From Chondrus crispus (lineage: Eukaryota > Rhodophyta > Florideophyceae > Gigartinales > Gigartinaceae): a DNA stretch of 64,000 nucleotides. The notes beneath the pieces were generated by a model. That model worked only from the letters and a program-made list of their open reading frames with translations. It was not told the origin of the DNA and ran no database searches. A program made the position numbers and the translations under genes. Shown here in pieces: positions 38,947-49,127 of this stretch (the stretch's first letter is position 1; the number at the start of each line of letters is the position of its first letter). The stretch spans positions 70,720 through 134,719 of the forward strand of contig NW_005179241.1 of assembly GCF_000350225.1 (NCBI RefSeq), written 5' to 3'.

Positions 38947-40617
38947 ATGCCTACTCAAGCGAAAACGTCTTCCTTCGGGAAGAGCCTCAAAGCCATACAG
39001 GTAGTGCGAGCAGCCGTAATCCAGCAAACTGGGAACGTGGTACCGAAACTTGGAGATACCGCGGATTGGGTTGAGAATAATCTTGAGACCGATGCTGCAA
39101 AGAACTACTTACAATCTTTGGGAGCCGAAAATGTATCCGAGGCAGAGGTTCGCAAATCAAAAATGAATCAACGTGAAGTCGCACAAGTCCATGCAATCGT
39201 GCAGGCGCTTTTTGGTTGCGAGAGAGGCAATGGTACTAGACCCTGGCAAATCTTCGAAACCATAAGCGACATTAACGGCGACAGCTTCAATGCTAGAGGT
39301 CTCCAGTGTGCGTTTTTTAGCAACACGAGTTCCAAAAGGAATACTGTGAAAGAGCCACGATTCCTTACTTCGCCCGCAACTTCCTTCGAGGCAATGATGT
39401 TCCTAATCTATGTGGGAGTAGTTATGAACTGTCACACCAGGAAACAAGGATCACCATGTGCCAAGAGAAAGAAGGTATTGCAGAACTACAAGGTCAATAG
39501 GGAGACGTCACAGCGTATTGGCTTTGCTGTTCAGCAAGTTATTCGAGCATGGGATTGCAAGGCCAGATATATGGGATTCAAGAACTGCGAAGAAATGATA
39601 TATCCTTACATCACCTTGACAAGTGACGACCGTGAGTTTTGCTTTACTGTGTTGAGTTCAGGCTTCGCCCACAAAAAACAGAAGGATACAATCACAGTCA
39701 ACGCCGGGGCATTCTGTCTCCCCGATGAATGTTCCCCACAAGCATTTGGCCGCGTTCCAGTCGTGGATAATGCTCTCCGCGAGGCAGCAAAACTTGTTCT
39801 GAGTAATATCCGCTTCCTCGTGACATCGGATTACTTGTATGAAATGCCTTCCATGGCGAATTGGATGGCTTTGGACAGGTTCAAGAAAGTTCAGGAAACG
39901 ATCCCTCCCATCATCGATGGTTATCCGAACGAAATTGTCAATCACGTGAAGAATTCCCTCCCACAACAAGACATAAAGATGGTTTCTTCTGTATCAATGT
40001 TTTTGTTTTGTTTGTATCGCTCAACAGGACCTCGAACCGAGGAGAAGTAGAAGGAAATAGATCGTCTGGTAGACGACCGACGATCGTCGCAAAAAGACTT
40101 CAGACAAGCATGCGAGGAGGCACAAAACGACGGCCCGTGTCGCGGGCTGTTCGCAATTGAGGGCGAGCCGAAGAAGCAACACCGTGTCGCAAGCTCACGG
40201 TATCACGCGAGCAATTACACGACTGACTTCGTCATCGACGAGAAGGTTAATGTGTCAACACAATCAGAAAGGATGGGTTTCACCTCGTGCACATTCGTTT
40301 CGTCCCACGAGCGACCTATGTACCCGCCTACCTCCCAAGTCCTTCTTTCTCTTCTTTTGCTTTTGTTTTGTTTTCGTTTTCTGTCTCTTTCCTTTTTTCG
40401 TTTCTTTTGTGACATGCAGGGCACAGACCCCGAACTACGGGGAGCGGAAAGAAAGCCGCGCGACGTGCGCCGGTCGACGTCCTTGCCAGGAAGACTTACG
40501 AACCGACGATCGCCACTAATCTACGACGCGTTGGTTCAAGCGGAGACGGAGAGCCAAGTGTCTGTTCGTTTTACAAGGACGCCAAATTGCGAGACTCCCT
40601 GTGCCTGTCAGGAATAA
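38947..40617 (+). CDS. unknown rightward cluster gene with two candidate introns
   Basis: Function not recognised. Seen: ATG 38947 (MPTQAKTSSFGKSL...) opens 368 intact codons with several Cys and a mixed alpha/beta pattern (NQREVAQVHAIVQALFGCER, CEEMIYPYITLTSDDREFCF). The frame stops at TAG 40048-40050 but resumes in the same frame (KEIDRLVDDRRSSQKDFRQA...). A 69-base GT...AG segment (39982-40050) with a T-rich stretch could be an intron removing the stop. A second candidate, 40339-40419 (81 bases, strongly pyrimidine-rich, ends CAG), would remove an odd Leu/Phe-rich insert. The frame then ends at TAA 40615. The product would be about 505 residues with a basic C-terminus. It is the least damaged gene of the cluster and is driven from the right inverted-repeat arm. 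Confidence 0.5.
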
Positions 40618-42942
40618 TGTGCTGCGTGAGGAGCTGGAAGGATGTCCGAAGAACATAAAAAGAATATGTATATACATGTATACAATGCAGTGACTGGAGT
40701 CACGCACGAAATCGAAGGAGCGGATTGCTGTGGCTCGTCGGAATGGGGGATGTCGTGGCACAAGCAAGGGTGGAAACTTTCGGTCCGTCAGCGTCGTAAA
40801 CCACCTGGTAAGGTGCGCGCGTTAACGCACGAAACTATACTGCACTGAGTAGGTGAATTGTTCGCTCGCCGTTTCCCTACATTGATAACAAAAATCGGCT
40901 CGCCGCCGTTACTGAGGAGGTCACTTTTCGTGGCATCTCGTTCGAAGAAAACAGTATTCGTCAAAGACAGGCGTGTCATGAAGTGATACGAGCTCCGGCG
41001 CCCTTTACGAATCTTTTTATTGTTGCAGTGTCGACGCCAGGGAGATTAGAACCATGGCCACCGATTTCTGTTGACGGTCGCGGACACGAGTGGCCTCGGT
41101 CGCACGCCAACCGAACGAGGAAAAGAATGAGGATTTGTCCCCACACCCCGCCTACGTAGCACTCTCGAAGTTCAGAAGCTGGTAATGATTTCCGAGAACG
41201 GATGTCTGAAATACTTCCCGCAGTGTCCCCCGACGGTTAGGAGGGTAACCACAAAATGGACGTCTCGTTCAAATCCCGACTACAGGCTGAGGACACTGCC
41301 AAACACCTGTACACGTGTCAATTTCGTGCACGACACTTTGTCCTTGCAAGGCTTAAATTGCGATGAAGCCTCTGAGCCAAGGCCCAGAACTCTGTGACTC
41401 CCGTCGTCGACGTCGACATTTCGAGACCTGCGTATCAGCGACGACGAAAGGGAAATGACGGCGCCGACTTCGCGCCGACGACGCGGTGGTGGTCAGAGGA
41501 CATAATAGAGGATACATTGACACCACTTCATTTCACATGAGGCAACCACGAGGACAACTCGACGACAACGTCAAAAAGGAAAGAGAGACTGTAAGGACAG
41601 TGTAGCTCGAGAACACGGCCCCACTGGCTGCAATGGATATAAGGCCAAAGCAACCAAACCTCGGGGACGCCGCACACTTCGGTGGGGTCGGCTCCGTAAG
41701 AACAACAAGTGCTCGACGAAGACAGACGCGTTCCCAGGCGACGCAAGTCTAGCCGCGCCTTCAAAAATTTTATTGGGGAATGTAGAAACGTGAATTAACG
41801 AGACAACCCGGATCGCGAGGTGTAAACCTCCTAAGATCGGATACCGGGAACAATGAGGTAGAGAAAAAAATGTTACGACAAAGTAGCTGCTGAGACGTGG
41901 ACGTCAATTGACATGACGTTGGTGGGTCGAAAGGGAAGTGCAAATATAGAGAGGACAACTGGATAACGCGCACATGGTCACTCACTGCCAGTGAACAGGG
42001 AAGAGCGCGCCGCGCTCGCTTTAATGACGTCCTCGCATACGGCGATTGCTACGAGGATCCCGTGTACCCGTCGCGACACTCCCAAGACACTCGCCACGCG
42101 AGGTCGACGCACAAGGTGGAAAGGAACATTTAAAACATTCTTACAAGGTTCGCGTGCCAGGCGCGGGAAAGGAGGAGCGAAGGCCACGCCTTAGAGTGAA
42201 GGGATTACACAGTACTCCCCCCCTCTGACGGCGCGCAGAACTTAAGGAAAATCAGGGAACTCGAGGACGGTTTGACGCCGTCATTTTGAGATGGGGAAGT
42301 TGCTGGACGCGGTGAAAAAGAGGAGGGCATCGTAGTAGGTCTAGGCTGAGGTCGGTCACGGCCCCGACAGTCGAACAAGACATCTACGCATCTGCCGCAC
42401 AGCGCTCGCTGAGCGCGCCCAAGGAATGGAATACCCAGGGTATTGTCAATGCCACACCGCTCGAAATGGGTTGGAGGTGAAGTAGGGCTCTCGCTGTCAT
42501 ACTACCTGCAGATATTTGTTGACCTGATTGGAAAGGAGGGAAAGCCGCGCCAGGGCTGCGGTAAAGAGGAGGAATTTGGGAAAAAGAGGAGGAAATTGGG
42601 AAAAAGAGGGGGAGATTGACAGAAGATGATGTGCGAACGCAAGGGCGGGGTGCATAAAATAAGAGGAGGAAGTCTACGGACCAAGAGGTGACCGGAGACG
42701 GATGGAGGCATGTTGCAACGAAAATGAAAAAGGAAAAAAAAAGAGGAGGAAGCTGAGGAGGAGAGAACGCATATTTACTCTCACAAGAGGGGTAATGAGG
42801 CGAAAAGGGGTCATGAGGGATCGGCCGTGAACAGCAGATCAACGGGACGGAGCACCGGAGCCGCTTTCCTTCGGCAGAGAGGTGAGGAGATGGGCAAGGA
42901 CGCGTAGGTCCTCCAGAGTTGCACCCTGCAGCGCCTCTGCCT
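40618..42942. other. no supported gene; purine-rich tract at 42540-42790
   Basis: Short unlinked open frames only. Between about 42540 and 42790 the plus strand is strongly purine-biased (GAGGA, GGGAAAAAGAGG repeats). The left boundary of the Ty3-C material probably lies in this interval but cannot be placed. Confidence 0.4.
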
Positions 42943-44691
42943 CTACGCCATGGGCCCGGAGAAGTCGATGATAGACGCCTGAGGCGGTGTTATTTTCTTT
43001 GGGAACTGAGGGTGAAGGAAGAGCCAAGGCAGGCGTGACGGGTGGCTCCTCACGTACAGGGGAAGTCTGATGTGGGGTCGGACCCACGTCAGACGGCGGC
43101 ACTTCCCGGACTGATAGGGTTTCGGTTGAGTTTGTTGAGGGAAACACGACGCGAGGAGGACTTTCGCGTGTGGATGGACCCACCGGAGGGGGCGTGGCAG
43201 TGAACGAGCCGGCTGAGGTGGAATTGCAGGCAAAGACGGCTCGGTGAGACAAGGCGTTGGGGACTGTTCGTCCGGCGTGGAAGGTTGGACCGCGGAACGA
43301 GGAGACGAAGGGCCGGACGGTCGAGAGCACACGCTCTCTGCACGAGGGTCCACGCATCGCTCGGGAACCGCTTCGGGAATGGGGATTTGATTCCCGAACT
43401 GTCGACTCAGTCGAGCTTCTGAGGATGAGCACAACGTCGACGTCCAGGGGTTAAACCAGACGAAGTCGCCCGCTGCGCTGTGACTACGTCCGGGAGAAAA
43501 GGAGGGACGTCGCTTTGCGAAGGAGCGGGAAGAGTTGTGAGGGGGAACGCTGTCCCAGTCGATCTGCCTAATTTTGTCGAGCAGCGAGTGCAACTCGAGG
43601 TCGGTGTCGCCGCCACCCAGGGGGACAGCGTAATCCAGAAGGCACATGAGCTCAACGAGCTTCGGGGGAAGGTACCACAGACGCCAACAATCATACGGCT
43701 CCCAAAGCAAGGTGCCAGCGACCTTCACGCACCACTCGGTCATGAAGACAACCCACAACCCGTGTCGGGGGTCGTTCAGGTGGCTGCCGAAGTATGTAAG
43801 GATGGGGCCCAATTCCGACCAAAATCCTTGGCAGACTTCAAACTGACCGCACCATGAGGGAAGCTGCTGGTATGGGTTGACGTAGTGTGACCGCGCGATC
43901 TCCCCCGCCTCGATCATTTGGTATGCCAGGAAGTATCCTGTGTCCGACCTCATTTTGCGCTCGTACCGAACGGTGTGTTGGAAGAAGAAGAGGTTCCCGC
44001 GTTTCATGCACCGGAAATTAACAGGGAGAATCGCACGCGTCCACGACATTGCGTCATTCGTCACTGTCAATTGGTTATGCCATAAGCGGTTCGCTTCCAG
44101 TACGGGGTCACCATGGGCCCAACTGAGGAGACTGCCAAGATAATGGTGCTCGCCCTCCGTGCGGAATCTCCACGTGTCGCAGCCGAAGGAAGGAGGAATA
44201 AGGGTGTCGGTCAAATGGAGGTCAAGCCGGGCGAGTACAGTGTCCATGAATCGCAGGGACAAGGTGCGACGGCCGCGTGGAGAGGAGTGACGAAGGATGG
44301 AGGTAGGAATGGCAATGCGGGCGCGCCAGTCAAAAGTGCGAATGGCTTGTAGGGGTAGTTGACCGGATAACATGCCAGCGCCGTCTGCAAAACTGTGTTC
44401 GATGGCAGCAACATCGCGGACGCCCACAGGGGAGAACCACTGGAAAGAGGCAAATAGGGAAGGATGTTCACGCATGGATTTGTCTTGTAGCTTCTCGAGC
44501 GAGGGGTATCGACGGGCTACCCAAGAAGAATGGTAGCCCGGATGGAAGGCCGGTTCGGTAGGGTTGGTAACAGGAGGTAGACGGGGTATGGAAGGAAGAC
44601 CCCGGGGCACTTCGGGCTTGCAAGGAAACCCCACACCGGGACGCTTACGGGTGGCACTATCGTCCGAGTGTTCCGACGGAGAAGGAAGCAT
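42943..44691 (-). CDS. antisense accessory protein of Ty3-C (asORF family, function unknown)
   Basis: Intact 582-codon frame on the minus strand. Its start lies 126 bp from an LTR in the plus orientation, with a polypurine tract between. Shared ordered motifs with the Ty3-1 antisense protein: (R/K)YER(K/R)MR..G.F.AY, LPSWCGQFEVCQGFW, WVVFMTEWCVKVAGTLLW, LPPKLVELMCLLDYAVPLGG, IDWDSVPPHN and GDFVWFNPW. The C-terminal about 190 residues are Pro/Ser/Thr-rich, unlike the Ala/Gly-rich tail in Ty3-1, so only the N-terminal domain is conserved. No catalytic motif is obvious. Pol of this family is missing from the left side, yet this frame is uninterrupted while the neighbouring gag has three in-frame stops, hinting that the antisense gene decays more slowly or is younger. 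Confidence 0.75.
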   Translation of the reverse strand: MLPSPSEHSDDSATRKRPGVGFPCKPEVPRGLPSIPRLPPVTNPTEPAFHPGYHSSWVARRYPSLEKLQDKSMREHPSLFASFQWFSPVGVRDVAAIEHSFADGAGMLSGQLPLQAIRTFDWRARIAIPTSILRHSSPRGRRTLSLRFMDTVLARLDLHLTDTLIPPSFGCDTWRFRTEGEHHYLGSLLSWAHGDPVLEANRLWHNQLTVTNDAMSWTRAILPVNFRCMKRGNLFFFQHTVRYERKMRSDTGYFLAYQMIEAGEIARSHYVNPYQQLPSWCGQFEVCQGFWSELGPILTYFGSHLNDPRHGLWVVFMTEWCVKVAGTLLWEPYDCWRLWYLPPKLVELMCLLDYAVPLGGGDTDLELHSLLDKIRQIDWDSVPPHNSSRSFAKRRPSFSPGRSHSAAGDFVWFNPWTSTLCSSSEARLSRQFGNQIPIPEAVPERCVDPRAESVCSRPSGPSSPRSAVQPSTPDEQSPTPCLTEPSLPAIPPQPARSLPRPLRWVHPHAKVLLASCFPQQTQPKPYQSGKCRRLTWVRPHIRLPLYVRSHPSRLPWLFLHPQFPKKITPPQASIIDFSGPMA

Positions 44692-44804
44692 GGTATTTTC
44701 GTCTTACCCTTGTAAGAACGCCGCGCAGAGTGATTGATGACTGGGAAACACGGTAAGGAACGGCAGGAGATTATACGATGGCTTGGCGCTGTACAAGGGC
44801 GCTC

Positions 44805-44814
44805 AGGAGGGGGA
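44805..44814 (+). other. polypurine tract of Ty3-C
   Basis: AGGAGGGGGA two bases before the TG of the LTR at 44817. Confidence 0.6.
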
Positions 44815-44816
44815 TA

Positions 44817-45871
44817 TGTAGTGCAATAATGGGCTCTACAGGGGGGTGAAAAGGAAGGAAAATATTTGGATTTGGATATGAAAAGTAGTCCAGGTTGGGG
44901 GGGGACACACGTGTGAATAATTGCACAGTTTTAATTTTTAATTATTTTATTTAGTTAATTAGTTGGCATTAATTTTGCTGACACTAGATTAGATCTAGGA
45001 TCTAGCGCCGCGAGCTACTGTAGTGGCTCCGGCGGGGCGATATATACCTTAGACCTCTGACCACCAAGTCAGTAAAGGTAACCCGAGTTGCCGGAGTTGA
45101 ATGTCGCCTTGGTCGAAGTCCGTCTCTACCAAGACGCTCCCTTTTACCTAAGCCTACGGCATCCTCTATCGCTCGGGGGTTCCTTTTCTTTTTTCTTTAT
45201 TCCCTATCCTTTTCTATCTCTAATTCTACCTATTTTTCCCTTATCTTGTGTTGGTGCCATCGGCCTCGGTTGCGACCGAACCGGTGTAGGTGTTTCGAGC
45301 CATCGGGCGGCACAGTTGACGTAGCGCTGCTACTGTGACCCATTTTCCGACGGAGACTGTTGCAACGACGTCTCCCTCGAAGGCCTCCGTCGTAGTACGA
45401 GCCAGTGTTGGTACCATCGGTGTCGGTTGCGACCGAACCGGTGTAGGTGTTTCGAGCCATCGGGCGGCACGGTTGACGTAGCGCTGCTACTTTCATTTCT
45501 TCCCGTCGGGCTGCGTTGCGACGCCCCCGTCGAAGGCCTTGTCGCGTCACAAGGTGTCGAAGAAGCTCAACGAGCATTGGCCTTACAACCCAGTGGAACC
45601 GGGGTACCTACGTACGCGCCCCACCCCACACTCGTCGAGCAGATCTCTTCGCAAGTCTCTACCACACCGATCCTGGGCCGGGCTGTTTCTCTGTGCCCCC
45701 CCCCCTATCAGGGATCCGAGCTACTACGAGTCGCAAGCTCGTTTAAACGGAGAAGGGAGAGTCGGACACTCCGTAGCGCTGTGCCATCGGCAGATCTTCT
45801 TTTTGCTGTTGTTGTTGTTTTTGCTGGACCATCGGACCGCGGTCTCTGCCTGACAGGCGCATTGAACTACA
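44817..45871 (+). repeat. LTR of Ty3-C
   Basis: 1,055 bp, TGTAGTGCAA...TTGAACTACA with a perfect 6-bp terminal inversion (TGTAGT/ACTACA). It is preceded by a polypurine tract and antisense ORF, as expected of a 3' LTR, and followed by a primer site and gag, as expected of a 5' LTR. AT-rich block at 44930-44990. Confidence 0.75.
45248..45560 (+). repeat. 157-bp direct duplication inside the Ty3-C LTR
   Basis: GTGTTGGT(G/A)CCATCGG...TTGCGACCGAACCGGTG begins at 45248 and again at 45405. It includes the TTTCGAGCCATCGGGCGGCA segment in both copies. Confidence 0.8.
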
Positions 45872-45875
45872 TAAG

Positions 45876-45888
45876 TGGTCTTCCGACC
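45876..45888 (+). other. primer binding site of Ty3-C
   Basis: TGGTCTTCCGACC, four bases after the LTR end; differs by one base from the Ty3-1 site. Confidence 0.7.
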
Positions 45889-46145
45889 TAGATTTAGCGT
45901 ACAGGAGACCCCACCTAGAAACTACGTAAGTGGAAACGGACTACATCAGTGGTCTCTGCAACGTAAGTTTATTTAGGTGCTGTAGCGTTTTCTATTTTTT
46001 GTGTTAAGTTCGGTCGGTCCCGGGGCGAGCAGAATCGGATCGACAAGGGCGTCGAGGATCCCGCGAGGTCCTCGCACCTGAAGCCAGGCCAATACGGCCA
46101 CGGATCCCGCAGGTCAAGAATCCCCGACGGGGATTGAAGCCGACA

Positions 46146-48252
46146 AGGATAACCTATCCTACAGGTTCGAGAAGATCGGCGAGGAAATTCGCCAAGAGAT
46201 GACGAAAAATCTCGAGGCTGAATTAGCCCTCGTCCGGAAGCAACTGGAGTTGCAAGCGTCCGAGTTACACACGGTGTTAGGAGAGCTATCGGCTCGAGTG
46301 GATCTCGTCGAGAAGGAGCGAGGTGATGCGACCAACGGTCTGGAGCCGTAGGTCCTAGCTTCGTTGAGACTTTCAGTCAAGGACGCAAGGCGCAACGCGA
46401 ATCAAGCTTTGGAGTCCGTAGGAAAGCTTAGAAGCAGTATCGACGACAGGTTTGACCGCGTCGCTCATCGTCTCAAGAACCTTGAACAGGCCGCCGGACA
46501 AGAGCCGCTCCCTACGGGTCGAGAAGGCGATCGTCGATCGAAGACGGACAAGGCCGCTGTACAGCAGATTTCCAAGTCGAAGAGTTCGAAGAAGAACCTG
46601 CGGTGAGGGAGCAAGAGTCACTGTAGTGACGAGCCGGAGAACCAAGACTCAATGTCAGAGTCAAAAGGTCCATCCGAAGATGATGGCGACGGTTCGTCGA
46701 ACCATTCAGGCGATTCCGAACATCGTTCAGAGGAAGGACACAGAATTTCGGGAAGCAGGAAAATTTCCTCCAGACGGGGCGGGATCACTTCGTCCGCTTC
46801 GCAGAGAAACAAGGACGCTGAGCCAGAGGACGTCGCTACGCGACGCGGGCCGCGTTGGGAGGAGTTGGAGGAGCTGAATCCGACCAACTACCTCTTCAAG
46901 AAGTCGTTATCGTACCGGACGTACCGTCTGAGAAACCCGCAGAAATATTTGTCGAGTTCTCAGCGGACCGCCGTGCGAAAAATTAGGAGAGACATACCAC
47001 CGAAGGTAAAGAGGGACAACACGCTTTCTGGAGAAGACGGGGTCCTTGTGTTGGATTTTTTGGCCAAGTTGGTTCAGGAATTTGATACGCAGGAAGTGAA
47101 TGAGGGTCAAGCAATTCGCTTGCTGCCCGAGTTCCTTGGAGGCATCGCCTTGAGACAGTACACTTCTGTGTCACATACGGCCGGATCCCACCATACGAAG
47201 GTGTCAGTCTGGCCGGAGGCCGTGCAGTGGTTATTGAGAAGTTTCGCCACCGATGAGGCGATCCGCCAAGCCGTTCTCGCGTTGCAAGAAGTTCACCAGA
47301 GACCGTCTGAAGACGAGATGGAATTCTACATCAGTTTGACATACGCTAGTAATGGATGTGGAAATGTCTATTCAATGGAAGAGCAGATGACTATGTTCAT
47401 CGAGGAGCTAGATTCGAGCATCAAGCCCATGGTGTCTCAGTATCGTCAAGATAATCGGGACATTTTGTTTCTAAGGCTGGTAAACTACGCTAAGGCGCAT
47501 GGCTCGGCGAGCCGCGCCAAGGAGAGGAAGACTAAAAAGGTCACAATCCAAGCACCAGCGACGCTGAGAGCGTGGAGCAAGCCGAAGGCACCTCACCCGA
47601 TTCGGAAAAATCGCGCCGCAGTTCATCTGGCAGATTTAATTTCAGGGTCGGAGGGATGCAGTGCGCAAAGGAGCAACGAAACTTATTATGACGGTGCTTT
47701 TGTCGCCGGAGGCGAATTTTATGAGCCATCGGAGGGCTACGGACACGGAGAATACGGGGGGAGTGAGACGTCAACTCTACAGACGCCCACGTGCGCGACG
47801 GAGTCTTACAGCGACACCACGGATCCCGTATTAGCATTCCAAGGGCGCGGCCACACGCCGGCGCCTGGCCTCCCGATGGAGGACAGAGGTACCCAGTTCT
47901 GACGTCCAGGCTGGACAGGAAGGCCGCAGGTCAACGGACGGCCGAGGCAGCAGTACCCCGTCAAGAAGCATGGGCTCATATGCTTTCATTGCTACGACAA
48001 GGGGCACGCCGCGCACAAGGGCATACTTTCCCTTCGGGAAATGCACAAGGTTCCGGGGAACTACGAGGCGTTGTCTCCGATGGAGAGATTGGGGATTCCC
48101 TCGAACAATTATTTGAGGGTCAAAAATTGCTTCGATTCTCGGACAGCGAGCACACCGAGTGCCTTCGCCGACGGGTCGAACCGACCGTCAAGAGGGCCAT
48201 CCGCGGGCCCTGGTCGGAGGATAAGAAGAACCCGCAGCAGCAGAAAAACTAG
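46146..48252 (+). pseudogene. gag: Gag of Ty3-C with in-frame stops
   Basis: Seen: a coiled-coil N-terminal part (FEKIGEEIRQEMTKNLEAEL ...) begins near 46146 without a clear ATG. It meets in-frame TAG at 46349 and TGA at 46604, then the uninterrupted 416-codon stretch from 46652. That stretch holds the capsid domain (RTYRLRNPQKYLSSSQRTAV ... LLRSFATDEAIRQAVLAL ... FIEELDSSIKPMV), colinear with Ty3-1 Gag. In-frame TGA 47900 precedes the zinc knuckle (CFHCYDKGHAAHK; last Cys replaced). Near 48123 an A5 run shifts the frame, which then ends ...QQQKN at TAG 48250, preceded by GAAAAAC. The end thus mirrors the Ty3-1 gag end. Gln would fit the TAG and Arg the TGAs. Inference: decayed copy. Confidence 0.75.
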
Positions 48253-48567
48253 AAAGGGGAATCTCGCATGGGTCACGAGATGCACAGGGTCGACGTACTG
48301 TGCCCGGGGCTCAGCCCCGTTCCCCGTCTCTAAGGGAAAAATTAGGCCTCGATGAGGAGGTTTTGGATTGGTGGATAAGCCGAAGGGGCCGACTCAAGTC
48401 AAGAAAATCTTGAGTCGACTCAGGGATCGTCCGCTGGAAGACATTCGGAGACCCTGGTACAGGGTTAGGCGAAGGGAGTGTCCCGAGAAGATTTTGGTTC
48501 TTGGGCGAAAAAACTACAAATTTTACGCGGATATCGGACCAACGGTTGCATTGATGAGCCGGGTGTT
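48253..48567 (+). pseudogene. pol: start of Ty3-C pol, truncated before the protease active site
   Basis: In the -1 frame after gag the reading continues SLREKLGLDEEVLDWWISRR. It shifts once near an A4 run (48408) and continues RRPWYRVRRRECPEKILVLGRKNYKFYADIG, matching the Ty3-1 segment just before its DTGAG protease motif. The match stops at about 48567, where a TGTAG sequence begins. Confidence 0.6.
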
Positions 48568-49127
48568 TGTAGTATAATCACCCCCAACGACGAGGGCGGA
48601 ATTCTGAAAGTTCGGAAAGACCCCGATCGGCGGGAAGATAGAAGCACGGCCCACCCACGGTACCGACCACGGGCTCGAGGTAGCGGTGGCAGAGCGGGAT
48701 CGGGGAAGACGCGCGCACGCGCGAGCGGTTCTACGCCTCGAAGCCCCGGAGCGGTACTGGGTGACGATCCAGTACCGACGGGCGGAGGCGGAGCCGGCTC
48801 GTGGGCGTGCTGCGCGCGCCCTCAACCCGCGCGCGGTGCTACTCTTTGGTAACGAACGGAAGTACCTAAAAGTAAGCGGGCGGACCAAGGTGGAAGATCC
48901 TTGACAAGTCCGTGCTTGTCGTCCTCCACCGCCGCCGGTCCGCCTATATTTAATATACAGAGTAACCTATCAATAATATTACAGTAGTGCAGGTCGGCCT
49001 GCACTGTAGCGCTGTCAGCCGTCGGGGCTGGCAGCACAAGTGTCGTACACGTGGGTGCGCGCGCCCCCGTACACGTGGGGTACACGTGTGGGCGCGCACT
49101 GAGGTACTGTAGAGCTCGGGCTCTACA
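48568..49127 (+). repeat. candidate LTR interrupting Ty3-C protease
   Basis: Starts TGTAGTATAATC and ends GGCTCTACA, the terminal pattern of LTRs in this window. It contains a TATA-like CTATATTTAATATA near 48952 and several perfect hairpins (AGTGCAGG-TCGG-CCTGCACT; CTGTAGAGC-TCG-GGCTCTACAG). No primer site or target duplication follows, so identity is uncertain. A short open frame (48686-48904) lies inside. Confidence 0.3.

Noticed and set aside
48686-48904. 72-codon ORF with a YWVTIQYRRA stretch
   Set aside because: Sits inside a candidate LTR, has no recognisable motif, and is too short to support a gene.
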